Shown piece by piece: positions 19,758-27,642 of a stretch of 64,000 bases of DNA (position 1 is its first letter; every line of letters begins with the position of its first letter). A program made the position numbers and the translations under genes. Source of the DNA: Liolophura sinensis. Its lineage: Eukaryota > Mollusca > Polyplacophora > Chitonida > Chitonidae. The stretch spans positions 25,615,897 through 25,679,896 of the forward strand of contig NC_088296.1 in the NCBI RefSeq assembly GCF_032854445.1, read 5' to 3'. The notes beneath the pieces are model-generated. The model saw only the letters and a list, made by a program, of their open reading frames with translations, was not told the DNA's origin and ran no database searches.

Positions 19758-20375
19758 ATGGACACGCGATGGGAACATCCCTTTACCTGCATTGTCAGCG
19801 GCCCAACGGGATCTGGGAAGTCTGTGTTTGTAAAACGGTTAGTGGAACACGCTCCAACTCTCATTCACCCATCCCCACAACGCATCGTCTGGTGTTACGG
19901 GGAGTGGCAGCCATTGTACACCACGTTACCCCACGTTCAGTTTGAAGAAGGTATGCCCAGCCCGTCCACTTTCGACCCGGGGGAGCGGACGTTAGTCGTC
20001 GTGGATGATTTGATGGCTGAAGCCGACGATCGCGTGACAAAACTCTTCACCAAAGGCAGTCACCACCGCAATATCAGCGTGGTGTACATCGTGCAGAATT
20101 TGTTTAACAAAACCAAAGACCATCGGACCGTCAGTCTGAACGCACACTACTTGGTGCTGTTCAAAAACCCGCGAGATGTATCCCAAATTGCTACGATCGC
20201 TAAACAAATGGCTCCAGGGCGGACACAGTACGCGCGCGAGGCCTTTGAAGATGCCATGGCTGAACCTCACGGGTATTTGCTGGTGGATTTCAAGCAAACC
20301 ACACCCGATCACCTACGACTTCGCACCCACATTTTCCCCGGGGAGATTCAACACGCCTATCTCCTCAAGTCATAA
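19758..20375 (+). CDS. A32/FtsK-type DNA-packaging ATPase
   Basis: A complete 205-residue P-loop ATPase of the HerA/FtsK-A32 family, which drives genome packaging into double-jelly-roll capsids. Walker A is GPTGSGKS (residues 15-22). Walker B is LVVVDD (79-84). A sensor-type polar residue follows in VVYIVQNLF (Q113). The length and motif spacing match Polinton and virophage packaging ATPases. The start follows the upstream stop by 8 bases and has a good context (CCCATGG). No frame break. A TGC-rich, moderately GC-rich composition matches the rest of the element. Confidence 0.95.
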   Translation: MDTRWEHPFTCIVSGPTGSGKSVFVKRLVEHAPTLIHPSPQRIVWCYGEWQPLYTTLPHVQFEEGMPSPSTFDPGERTLVVVDDLMAEADDRVTKLFTKGSHHRNISVVYIVQNLFNKTKDHRTVSLNAHYLVLFKNPRDVSQIATIAKQMAPGRTQYAREAFEDAMAEPHGYLLVDFKQTTPDHLRLRTHIFPGEIQHAYLLKS

Positions 20376-20593
20376 CACCAACTTTGAACCTACAATCTGT
20401 CACATCAGTTTGTTTTGGCTGGCTGGTTGGTTGGTGGGCTGGCTGGTGGGTGGGCTGGCTGACGTGTCAGCTGACGGACTGGTAAAACAGTGTATTCTTG
20501 CGGCGAGCGGTGACTATGTCAGTGTGTCAGTGTGTCATCATAAAACTTTGAACACACATTCTAGCGCCTCAGTTGCTCTCACGACGACCCGTG
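20376..20593 (+). promoter_or_regulatory. GGCTGGCTGG low complexity and TCAGTGTG iterations before late genes
   Basis: A non-coding gap. It contains (GGCT/GGTT)n at 20418-20462 and TGTCAGTGTGTCAGTGTGTC at 20517-20536, the same iterated word as upstream of the integrase TATA box. A promoter for the following small genes is plausible, but no TATA box was seen. Confidence 0.45.
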
Positions 20594-20980
20594 ATGAGGT
20601 CACGCCGTCTCCAACGTTACGGTCCCTTATTAACCCTGCTCGCGCGAGCCACCCCCTCTATTCGTCAGGCTGTGCTGCGGGGTAACGATCCAGGATTACT
20701 CCGGTGCTTGTGTGAATGTGCTAAGAATGTGTTAAATGGAAACGTTCCACTCTCGCCGGCTCAGAAGGTGAAGTTACAGCGACACAAGACGGGTCTTCGC
20801 ACTTTGGTGAAGAAAAGTGTTCCCCTGCATAAGAAAGGACGGATTGTTCAACGTGGTGGATTCCTGCCACTGCTACTCGCCCCCCTCCTCGCCAAAGCCA
20901 TTGTACCAGCCGTTCTCGGGGGTGTTGTCGGCGGTGTCGTTAAGGGTGTTACTAGTAAGGCTTTAGCTGGTGGTAGGTAA
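20594..20980 (+). CDS. small basic Polinton protein with Gly-rich hydrophobic C terminus
   Basis: 128 residues from the first ATG (20594). The N-terminal half is strongly basic. The middle has the family signature, a KLQRHKTGLRTLVKKSV-type segment followed by IVQRGGFLPLLLAPLL, and the end is Gly/Val-rich hydrophobic (AVLGGVVGGVVKGV). I recognise this as a conserved small protein found in many metazoan Polintons/adintoviruses. It has been likened to adenovirus core or membrane-active minor virion proteins, but its function is not established. The stop overlaps the next start as TAATG, which suggests coupled translation. Confidence 0.75.
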   Translation: MRSRRLQRYGPLLTLLARATPSIRQAVLRGNDPGLLRCLCECAKNVLNGNVPLSPAQKVKLQRHKTGLRTLVKKSVPLHKKGRIVQRGGFLPLLLAPLLAKAIVPAVLGGVVGGVVKGVTSKALAGGR

Positions 20981-21486
20981 TGCAGCACGCCAAGAAAATG
21001 GCCTTGGTCGAGCCACGGCTCTTAGAGACGCTCACACGACCTTCACCTCCAGCCCACCCACCTCCAGCCTACCCCAACTCCCCATACCCCGTCCCTAGTA
21101 CGGTGAAAGCCCTCAACACGCTCGATCAAGAGATGGCCTCGTTCCTCCACGACAGGACTCTCTCGGACGAGGAGAAAATACAGCGATATCACCACACCCT
21201 TCAACGGTACGGAACGTTTCAAGATCAATACCAAATCGGGCAGCGACCGAGTTCGATCCCACCTCAGGCCAAACCCACAGCCAGTCGTTTTTTGAGCGAG
21301 GCGGACAAGGCGATGCTAGACACCCCGACCCAAACCCTCCAGCCTACCACCCCTACCACCCCTGTTCCCTCACACGAGCGCTCAGCACCCCGGGATCACT
21401 ACCGGGCTTGGGTGCGGGAAAAAATGAGCACACCCGCCGAGCTGGGGGATCCCCCCGATCGCCAGAACCCCGACCAGCCAACATAA
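20980..21486 (+). CDS. conserved Polinton protein of unknown function
   Basis: 168 residues. The ATG shares its A with the previous stop (TAATG). The N terminus HAKKMALVEPRLLE and the helical segment LDQEMASFLHDRTL plus DEEKIQRYHHTLQRY are a pattern I associate with a conserved small gene of animal Polintons. The rest is Pro-rich linker. The C-terminal region contains RDHYRAWVREKMS. A second ATG at 20998 (MALVEP) is possible, but the overlap favours the first. A structural or scaffolding role is a guess. Confidence 0.65.
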   Translation: MQHAKKMALVEPRLLETLTRPSPPAHPPPAYPNSPYPVPSTVKALNTLDQEMASFLHDRTLSDEEKIQRYHHTLQRYGTFQDQYQIGQRPSSIPPQAKPTASRFLSEADKAMLDTPTQTLQPTTPTTPVPSHERSAPRDHYRAWVREKMSTPAELGDPPDRQNPDQPT

Positions 21487-21709
21487 AAAAAAACCAGGCC
21501 CTCCACTACCGCCTCTAGTTCCACACACACCACACACACCACACACACCACACCAAAGCCACCCAAGAAGACGCGACGAGGTCAGCGACCTGAACTCCGG
21601 CCCGCTTCATCTATCATACGCCCGCTCAGGTGGAGTCCCTATTAATTAAATACAGGGGCCAGAGGACAAAACGATCAGTCCACCTGAGGGGGATCATCTC
21701 ACCCACACC
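21487..21709 (+). promoter_or_regulatory. non-coding leader of the minor capsid gene
   Basis: Starts with an A-rich run after the previous stop, then (CACACACCA)n at about 21521-21555, and an AT-rich TATTAATTAAATAC at 21640-21653 that could act as a TATA box about 60 bases before the capsid ATG. CACACCATG gives a good start context. Confidence 0.4.
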
Positions 21710-22198
21710 ATGTTTTACGTGACGCTACCCAGTAACAGGTCGCTGGACTACTTCCCCAACAATACCTTGACGCGTTTCACCACCCAATTACCCCGCCTCA
21801 TCCATTTGACAGGTGACTGGGAATGTGGGCTGGTCGAAATACAGTATCCACGGACCTGGTTTAACGTGCGGTCAGGTGAAGTGTGGTATACCATAGACTC
21901 CCCAAAAGACTCGCACCACGGTACACATAAGCTCATATTACCAGCCGGCTACTACCCGACACCCAAAGACCTGGCCTGGGGGTTGACCAAATTGTTAAGC
22001 GAGACAGAGATCCGCGATCTCCAGGAGCACGCCGGGGACTTAACGTTTGAGTTCGATGATATGCAGCGGAAATACAGCGTGCGGTTTGAGAAACCACTGG
22101 GGCTTGGTTTCAGCCCACGGCTAATGCAACTCATGATTTACCGTACGGATGGCTCATGGGACCGGCGGACCTCATGTATGTCGGTGCCGAGGATTTAA
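21710..22198 (+). CDS. minor capsid (penton-type) protein, N-terminal part
   Basis: Polinton minor capsid protein, a single jelly roll occupying capsid vertices. It starts MFYVTLPSNRSLDYFPNNT and continues with FTTQLPRLIHLTGDWECGLVEI, the opening strands typical of this family, where a region like WECGLVEIQYP is well conserved. The true reading of this frame ends near 22135. After that it runs out of frame into TAA at 22196. Family resemblance resumes in the -1 frame (next entry). One base appears to be missing between about 22125 and 22155. Confidence 0.82.
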   Translation: MFYVTLPSNRSLDYFPNNTLTRFTTQLPRLIHLTGDWECGLVEIQYPRTWFNVRSGEVWYTIDSPKDSHHGTHKLILPAGYYPTPKDLAWGLTKLLSETEIRDLQEHAGDLTFEFDDMQRKYSVRFEKPLGLGFSPRLMQLMIYRTDGSWDRRTSCMSVPRI

Positions 22199-22482
22199 CG
22201 ATCAGCACATCCACGCTGTACGTGTACACAGACATTATCGAACCGCGTGTGGTGGGAGACACGTTGGCCCCGCTGTTGCGGACGGTTACCACGGAAGGGC
22301 AGTATGGGGAGTACGTCTCCAAGACTTTCCAACACGTGGAATACATCCCCGTGCAGTCCAAACATTTCTCGACGGTGGACATTGATATTAGGGACGACAC
22401 GGGTCGATCCGTCGCATTTGAACGCGGTAAAATGGTGGTGACACTTCACTTTCGACAGCGGCGTGCTTTACCCTTGCAATAA
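22156..22482 (+). CDS. minor capsid (penton-type) protein, C-terminal part
   Basis: The -1 frame continuation. DLMYVGAEDLTISTSTLYVY and VQSKHFSTVDIDI are the conserved second-half segments of the Polinton minor capsid protein, where the chain reports ...YVYTDI...P and later the D-I-D-I-R-D strand. An ATG at 22156 happens to be in frame, but family alignment starts a few codons further left, so this is the other half of one broken gene. Its stop overlaps the next start as TAATG. Confidence 0.8.
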   Translation: MGPADLMYVGAEDLTISTSTLYVYTDIIEPRVVGDTLAPLLRTVTTEGQYGEYVSKTFQHVEYIPVQSKHFSTVDIDIRDDTGRSVAFERGKMVVTLHFRQRRALPLQ

Positions 22483-22847
22483 TGGCATCACAGCAGGCTT
22501 ACATCGACTATTACACCAAACAAGCCGGCGGAGGTGGGATACCTGTGTTTCGGGGTGTGGCTGTCCAGCGCGGTCACGGTTTGCTGGGCGGTCTCAGCAA
22601 ACTGCTCCCACAACCCTTGTTAACCTCGCCGGCTGTGAAAGCACTGGGTAAAACGGCGTTACGAACCGGACTGCAAGTCGTGGGGGACGTGCTGAGTGGG
22701 GGCGTGTCACCACAACAGGCTTTGAAACGACGCGGTTTGGCGACTGGAAAACAGCTGCTGGTCAAAGCTAGTCGCTACGCCCGACAGCGGTTACTGGGTG
22801 AGCCTATAAAACGGAAGACACCGCGCGTCACGCCCACTCGTCACTGA
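22482..22847 (+). CDS. conserved small Polinton virion-type protein (GGG-V-F-G / QRGHG motif)
   Basis: 121 residues; the ATG shares its A with the minor capsid stop (TAATG). The N terminus YYTKQAGGGGIPVFRGV and then VQRGHGLLGGL is a recognisable conserved block of metazoan Polintons. It is followed by an amphipathic Ala/Gly/Leu helix region and a basic tail with KRKTPRVTPTRH. It always lies near the capsid genes in the copies I know of, so a minor virion or membrane-active role like adenovirus pVI/pX has been suggested. I take that as plausible, not shown. Confidence 0.72.
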   Translation: MASQQAYIDYYTKQAGGGGIPVFRGVAVQRGHGLLGGLSKLLPQPLLTSPAVKALGKTALRTGLQVVGDVLSGGVSPQQALKRRGLATGKQLLVKASRYARQRLLGEPIKRKTPRVTPTRH

Positions 22848-22977
22848 CACGTGGGACTTAAAAGACGTGCCGTCAAGCCCAGAAGAAGACACATCAAAGC
22901 TCGAGCCACATCGAATGCCCTGAATCCACCGGTTATTTTCAGCTAAACACACACGCGCACGCGCACATACACAAGCC
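22848..22977 (+). promoter_or_regulatory. non-coding leader of the major capsid gene
   Basis: Contains ACTTAAAAGACG at about 22857, possibly a TATA-like box, then a (CACACGCG)-rich stretch just before the capsid ATG in ACAAGCCATGG, a strong start context. Confidence 0.35.
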
Positions 22978-24288
22978 ATGGCTCTTCCCCACCCTGAATG
23001 CTGCCCGTCCGTCAGCAGTGAGTTTGATTTGTGGACCTTACCCCCGACCGACACCAGCGTTCGAGAAGGCCGCTGGGATGCTTACAGCCCCATCGCCAGC
23101 CTGAGTGATGTGGGACCTGTAGAATTTGTCGTCACCAACGCTGACGCAGACACTTACTTGGACTTGGCCAACACCATGCTGTACGTGAAGGCAAAAATCC
23201 TCAACGGGGACGGGACGGCTGTGGCGGCTGACAAGAAGGTGGCTCCGACTAACCTGTGGATACAATCCATGTGGCGACAGGTCGACGTCTCCCTGAACGA
23301 TAAACTCATCACGCCGTCCACCAACATGTACCCATACCGGGCTTACTTGGAGACATTGTTGTCTTACGGTAAAGAGGCTAAAAAGAGCCAGCTGTCTGCT
23401 GCCTTGTGGTATGCGGACACCCCAGGAAAGTTTGACACGATGAGTGACACCAACGATGGGTTTGTCGATCGGCTGGACTGCACGGCTGAAAGTCGGTCGG
23501 TTGACATGCTGGGTCGCCTGCATTGTGACATGTTCCTGCAACACCGACACCTGCTCAACAACGTCACTGTCCGCATCCGTCTCACCCCGGCTAAGGATTC
23601 GTTTGCTTTGATGTCCGATGAAGCCGCTCCCGGCTACAAGACTCGCTTGGAGGAGGTATTGATCTTTGTGCGCAAAGAGAAAATCACCAGCGGTGTACAA
23701 CTGGGGCATTTGAAAGCCTTGGCCAAAGCTCCTGCCAAGTACCCAATCCGCTGCGTGCTGACCAAGTATTTCTCTGTCCCCAGAGGTCACACCCTCATCA
23801 ATGAACAAAACCTATTTCTGGGCAGCATACCGACACGTTTAGTGGTGGGGTGTGTGAGCCACAAGGCTTTTGACGGGGACTACACTAAAAACCCGTTTCG
23901 TTTCCGACACTACTACACAAACTTCGTCGCCTTGTACGTCGGTGGTCGTCAGATTCCAACCAAGCCCCTGACACCCGACTTTGAGAACGAGAATTTCATC
24001 CGCACGTACATGAACCTCTTTACCCACACGGGGAAAGCGTTCCACGACGAGGGAAACAATATCAAGCGCACCACATTCGCCGAAGGTCACACGCTGTTTT
24101 GTTTCGACTTGACCCCTAGCCTCCACGATGACCACCAACTGAACCTGGTACAAAAAGGGGATTTGCGCCTGGAGATGCGGTTTGCCAAACCACTGCCGGA
24201 AACCATTAACGTGGTGTGCTACGCTGAATTCAGCAATATCATAGAAATAGACCAAAGCCGAAACGTGCTCTGTGACTTCGCCAGTTGA
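22978..24288 (+). CDS. Polinton major capsid protein (double jelly roll)
   Basis: An intact 436-residue major capsid protein, the hexon-type building block. The N terminus SEFDLWTLPPTDTSV and the following block with GPVEFVVTNADADTYLDL, then NLWIQSMWRQVDVSLNDKL and YPYRAYLETLLSYG, are the strongly conserved first jelly-roll strands. The second half carries PARFPIR-like KYPIRCVLTKYF and LVQKGDLRLEMRF near the C terminus. Genome annotations often list these as 'uncharacterized protein F54H12.2-like'. There is no internal frame break, in contrast to its neighbours. The protease begins 24 bases downstream. Confidence 0.95.
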   Translation: MALPHPECCPSVSSEFDLWTLPPTDTSVREGRWDAYSPIASLSDVGPVEFVVTNADADTYLDLANTMLYVKAKILNGDGTAVAADKKVAPTNLWIQSMWRQVDVSLNDKLITPSTNMYPYRAYLETLLSYGKEAKKSQLSAALWYADTPGKFDTMSDTNDGFVDRLDCTAESRSVDMLGRLHCDMFLQHRHLLNNVTVRIRLTPAKDSFALMSDEAAPGYKTRLEEVLIFVRKEKITSGVQLGHLKALAKAPAKYPIRCVLTKYFSVPRGHTLINEQNLFLGSIPTRLVVGCVSHKAFDGDYTKNPFRFRHYYTNFVALYVGGRQIPTKPLTPDFENENFIRTYMNLFTHTGKAFHDEGNNIKRTTFAEGHTLFCFDLTPSLHDDHQLNLVQKGDLRLEMRFAKPLPETINVVCYAEFSNIIEIDQSRNVLCDFAS

Positions 24289-24312
24289 ACAGCCAAAACA
24301 ACAAACAACAAC

Positions 24313-24648
24313 ATGGACACGGTACAATTGCGACGTGTGCTACAAACAGACGTGTTTACCCGGGCTGTGGTGGGGGCGGGAGGTGGTGTCTACCCTCGGG
24401 ATCATCTCCCCTCACTCCCCTCACTCCTCTCACTCCCCTCACGCCCCGCCCCTAGGATCCCCTGGACACCCTGGGCCTGCATCATTAACACAGACACGTG
24501 CCTTCGCCCAGGACGACATTGGGTCGCCGTCTTCATAGACCAGTGGTCCAATCCACCCCATCTCCGGGGCAAATACTTTGATTCCTACGGACTCCCACCC
24601 TTCTACCCCGATATCACCGCTTGGCTTAACCGGGGAACACACCACTGA
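24313..24648 (+). CDS. adenain-like maturation protease, N-terminal part
   Basis: A cysteine protease of the adenain/Ulp1 type that would process capsid proteins. The catalytic His is H69 in GRHWVAVFIDQW, and the acidic partner is D90 in KYFDSYG. A Leu/Ser/Pro low-complexity insert (LPSLPSLLSLPS, from CTCACTCCC repeats at 24405-24440) lies before the catalytic core and looks like a recent expansion. The frame stops at TGA 24646-24648 without the catalytic Cys. The rest is in the -1 frame, and the shift falls close to a GGGG run near 24632. Confidence 0.82.
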   Translation: MDTVQLRRVLQTDVFTRAVVGAGGGVYPRDHLPSLPSLLSLPSRPAPRIPWTPWACIINTDTCLRPGRHWVAVFIDQWSNPPHLRGKYFDSYGLPPFYPDITAWLNRGTHH

Positions 24649-24650
24649 CG

Positions 24651-24971
24651 TGGAACGATCGGCGGCTGCAGAGTCTGGACACGACCGTGTGCGGTCAATA
24701 TTGTGTGTATTACTTAACGCAGCGAGCTCGAGGCCGTCCCATGGATGCTATTGTACACACGTTGGACACAGCGTGCACGACCTACGATAATGACTTGCGG
24801 GTGTTCGATTGGGTGGATCGTCAGTTTGGGATTCATCCCTCGTTTTTTTTTCCACACCCATGGACTGTAAAACATACATCAAATAACATTCTTTCTTCCC
24901 AGTTCGACGTGTTATGCATTCCACGTCTTGTTTTCCCTGTTCGACCTGTTACGCCATACAGTATGGAATAA
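24651..24971 (+). CDS. adenain-like maturation protease, C-terminal part
   Basis: The -1 frame continuation of the protease. It carries the catalytic Cys in TTVCGQYCVYYL (codon 24690-24692), and a Gln 7 codons upstream (24669) in the position of the oxyanion-hole residue. The conserved stretch ends about FDWVDRQFGIHPSF; the last 35 residues (from about 24858) may be read-through past the normal end. It has no start codon of its own, so it is the second half of one broken gene. Confidence 0.78.
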   Translation, partial: WNDRRLQSLDTTVCGQYCVYYLTQRARGRPMDAIVHTLDTACTTYDNDLRVFDWVDRQFGIHPSFFFPHPWTVKHTSNNILSSQFDVLCIPRLVFPVRPVTPYSME

Positions 24972-24994
24972 AATTATGGAATAAAAAAATAAAA
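24966..24994 (+). terminator. polyadenylation signals after the protease
   Basis: GGAATAAAATTATGGAATAAA gives two AATAAA hexamers immediately after the protease stop, as expected for the 3' end of the plus-strand late transcript. Confidence 0.6.
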
Positions 24995-25029
24995 GAGATT
25001 ATGAGACTCACATACCGTGGTGGTTTGAC

Positions 25030-25048
25030 TTTTTTCTTTATTATTATG
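25030..25048 (-). terminator. minus-strand polyadenylation signal
   Basis: TTTTTTCTTTATTATTATG on the plus strand reads CATAATAATAAAG on the minus strand, containing AATAAA. It would end a leftward transcript coming from the gap and facing the protease. This is weak evidence for a convergent gene hidden by the N run. Confidence 0.3.
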
Positions 25049-25110
25049 AGGACTACCACAACAGCATGCAGGCCAGCTATAGCACACTGACACACTGACC
25101 CACTCACCGC

Positions 25111-25211
25111 CTGTTACATCGTCATACACTGTTGCGTCGTACATTGTTACCAGGCCGTCTGCGGTATACCGGCAAGGCGCCGCTCGGCAACAATGTATGA
25201 CGACGTAGCAG
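25111..25211. repeat. imperfect inverted repeat with nested palindromes beside the gap
   Basis: Arms 25111-25134 and 25188-25211 are complementary in 21 of 24 positions (CTGTTACATCGTCATACACTG against CAATGTATGACGACGTAGCAG). A third related copy lies at 25135-25151. The centre holds palindromes CGGTATACCG (25162-25171) and GGCGCC (25176-25181). It ends 4 bases before the N run. It could be part of a terminal hairpin or inverted repeat of the element. Confidence 0.6.
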
Positions 25212-25215
25212 CACG

Positions 25216-25415
25216 NNNNNNNNNNNNNNNNNNNNNNNNNNNNNNNNNNNNNNNNNNNNNNNNNNNNNNNNNNNNNNNNNNNNNNNNNNNNNNNNNNNNN
25301 NNNNNNNNNNNNNNNNNNNNNNNNNNNNNNNNNNNNNNNNNNNNNNNNNNNNNNNNNNNNNNNNNNNNNNNNNNNNNNNNNNNNNNNNNNNNNNNNNNNN
25401 NNNNNNNNNNNNNNN
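25216..25415. other. assembly gap, 200 N
   Basis: Exactly 200 N, a typical placeholder for a gap of unknown length. Predicted proteins running across it are meaningless. The missing right end of the Polinton is expected here. Confidence 0.98.
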
Positions 25416-25705
25416 ACACAGGTAATTAACACCCACATTTTGTATTACAGACAGGTAATAAACACCCACATTTTGTATCACAAACACCCACATTTTGTAA
25501 TACAAACACCCACATTTTGTATTACAGACAGGTAATAAACACCCACATTTTGTATTACAAACACCCATATTTTTGTATTACAGACAGGTAATAAACACCC
25601 ACATTTTGTATTACAGACAGGTAATAAACACCCACATTTTATACACACAGGCAATAAAAGCCCACATTTTGTATGTACAGACAAGTAATAAACCCCTCAC
25701 ATTTT
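25416..25705. repeat. tandem array with units of about 22 and 33 bp
   Basis: ACACCCACATTTTGTATTAC recurs about nine times, with or without the insert AGACAGGTAATAA, giving two interleaved unit lengths. It abuts the gap, so its true length is unknown. Confidence 0.88.
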
Positions 25706-27120
25706 CTCTTGAGTACATGTACTGCCCAGTATTACATGTGTACAAGTGTATATATACACGAAGTACATTCTTTTTAATTGTCTTTTCTCGAAAACAACGG
25801 AAAGCAAGACCATTCTTGACTGATCACATTAAAAACATCAACAAACAAGACACAGTGACTTCAAAAATTTCAAGTAACTTTTATTTCTTTCTCAAAATGG
25901 AACAATCAAAGATTTATGTAGCGGATGACGGACAATGTTCGTCCGACTAACAAATAACTGGACGCGATATTTTCCAAGGAAACACAATATAAACGTGTTT
26001 TATTTGCTAATCACCCCAAAAAACGCGATTTCATTTGCTATGGAATGTATAAAAGAGCAAGGTAAGGCATTTGTGGCAATGAAAAAACGGAGGTCGAAAA
26101 GACATTGTCAATGCATGTCACACTTCGTCGTGAAGAATAACCTAAGAAACCAACGCATTTCTTGCTCAAAGTATTTATCTGGAGAACCCACAGAGTTATA
26201 ATTGTGAATTTTATTCAAATACAATATGCTAATTACAATGATACTTTGGAATAAAACATACAACATTGGTGGATAAAAAAAACATGTACTGAAGTTGACC
26301 ATGCAAAAAAGTACACCTCTGTGTATAACCACCCATATATAAACAAATCACAAGTACAAGATTGATATTAAAAATGTATACATGTACGTGTGCCATGATT
26401 ACTGATTGATTGATTGATTGATTGTTGTAAAAAACATATACATGTATAATTGTGACAACTGTGCGTGACATACTGTACTCACATACATCTGTAGTAAGGC
26501 TGTAGTTAGGATTTGGCTTCCTGCCTTTTTGGCAACACGAATGAGTTAGGTTTAAAGACTTTGGTGAAGAAATTCATCATTAGTGACTCATATTAGGTAG
26601 GGATACTGCATATGGCTGTGTCCATATTAACTTGTACTTCGTTGTCACGGTTACTAGCTTGCAGGTGGAATGATATTAAGAAGTTATTGAGGATTTACAG
26701 TAAAATTAAATGAGTTAGTGTGGTTTCATAGCGATTAAATGATGTTTAGTTATAAAAGTAGTGGGAGTAGGCTTTTCATACTGTGCATACCTCTAGAGTA
26801 TAAATAGCAGATTAAGTAGCAGTTATCTGTTCTTACATGTACATGTACCTTTTAAACTGTCCTTACATGCAGTGTTTTCAATGTTTTGGAAACTCAAATC
26901 TTAGTTAAGTCATTTAACCATCACAGTAGACACCAACAGCTGGGTAATTAAATGCTTTCTCTAAGGTCCTGGCTGGGGCTATGAAAGTCGGGCCCTAAAG
27001 TGAAGTGAAGAGTGAGGAGTTAGTCACCATCTTTGGGGGTCATCAGCCTGATTTTGTGTTTGGGTCAGTTATTTGCTTACCACCTGGCATACTCTAATGT
27101 TATATGGCTAACCTGTTGCC
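25706..27120. other. no recognisable gene
   Basis: AT-rich host DNA. Frames at 25573-25950, 25935-26201 and the minus frames at 26108-26471 show no domain or splice context. A (GATT)n microsatellite lies at 26403-26423. Confidence 0.55.
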
Positions 27121-27171
27121 TCGCCCCCCCCCCCCCCTCCCCGCCAGCATAGTTACACATGTACATGTCAA

Positions 27172-27331
27172 GTAAAGCTCATGCTGGTTTCCTCTCCGAC
27201 CGTACATCGGAAGGTCTGTCAGCAACATGTGGATGGTTGTAGGTTTCCTCCCACCATAATGTTGGCCACCGTTGCGTAGGTGAAATACTCATGAATACGG
27301 CATAAAACACTGATCAAATAAACAATGTCAA
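27172..27331 (+). mobile_element. 5'-truncated SINE
   Basis: AGCTCATGCTGGTTTCCTCT, AAGGTCTGTCAGCAAC, CCTCCCACCATAATG, then GAATACGGCATAAAACACTG and a CAAATAAACAA tail. A C-run (27125-27138) precedes it. Confidence 0.8.
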
Positions 27332-27534
27332 TTTAACACGCTGACAGCAGAACAAGATTTTCAACTTTAAGGAATAAATCTATTCAAGTTTTTACCTGTT
27401 AGCAGGCAATACATGTAGACGTATGATATAGACAAAAATGCAGGTATTGTACACTGAACCCACAACCTGTAAAGGACAGACTGTAAAGACTTGGTTGTTT
27501 TACTGTGCAATATGAATGAGCACAATGTCCATAC

Positions 27535-27642
27535 ACATGCAGAGATACACACATACAGAGATACACACATACAGAGATACACACATGCAGAGATACACAC
27601 ATACAGAGATACACACATGCAGAGATACACACATACAGAGTT
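27535..27642. repeat. 16-bp tandem array, about 7 copies
   Basis: AGATACACACATACAG, with a GCAG variant, repeats seven times. The frames over it, such as 27491-27739 plus and 27399-27677 minus, are periodic by-products. Confidence 0.93.

Larger units (their letters stand above)
15290..25215 (+). mobile_element. Maverick/Polinton (adintovirus-like) element, right end in assembly gap
   Basis: Nearly 10 kb carry the Polinton hallmark set on one strand: DDE integrase with chromodomain, A32-type ATPase, minor and major capsid proteins, and adenain-like protease, plus small conserved Polinton proteins. Base composition and gene density are sharply different from the flanks. The left limit is uncertain: the last host feature is the exon ending at 14909, and element-like sequence (GAGGAGGTTT repeats, CRE, CCAAT promoter) starts by about 15290. 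The right limit is hidden in the N run. I could not identify terminal inverted repeats or a 6-bp target duplication. No DNA polymerase B gene is visible, so the copy is incomplete or atypical. Confidence 0.85.

Noticed and set aside
23038-23808. 256-codon minus-strand frame opposite the major capsid gene
   Set aside because: Shadow of a strongly conserved plus-strand gene; no features of its own.
24974-25568. Predicted proteins across the N run
   Set aside because: Their central parts are unknown bases, so the joining of both sides is arbitrary.
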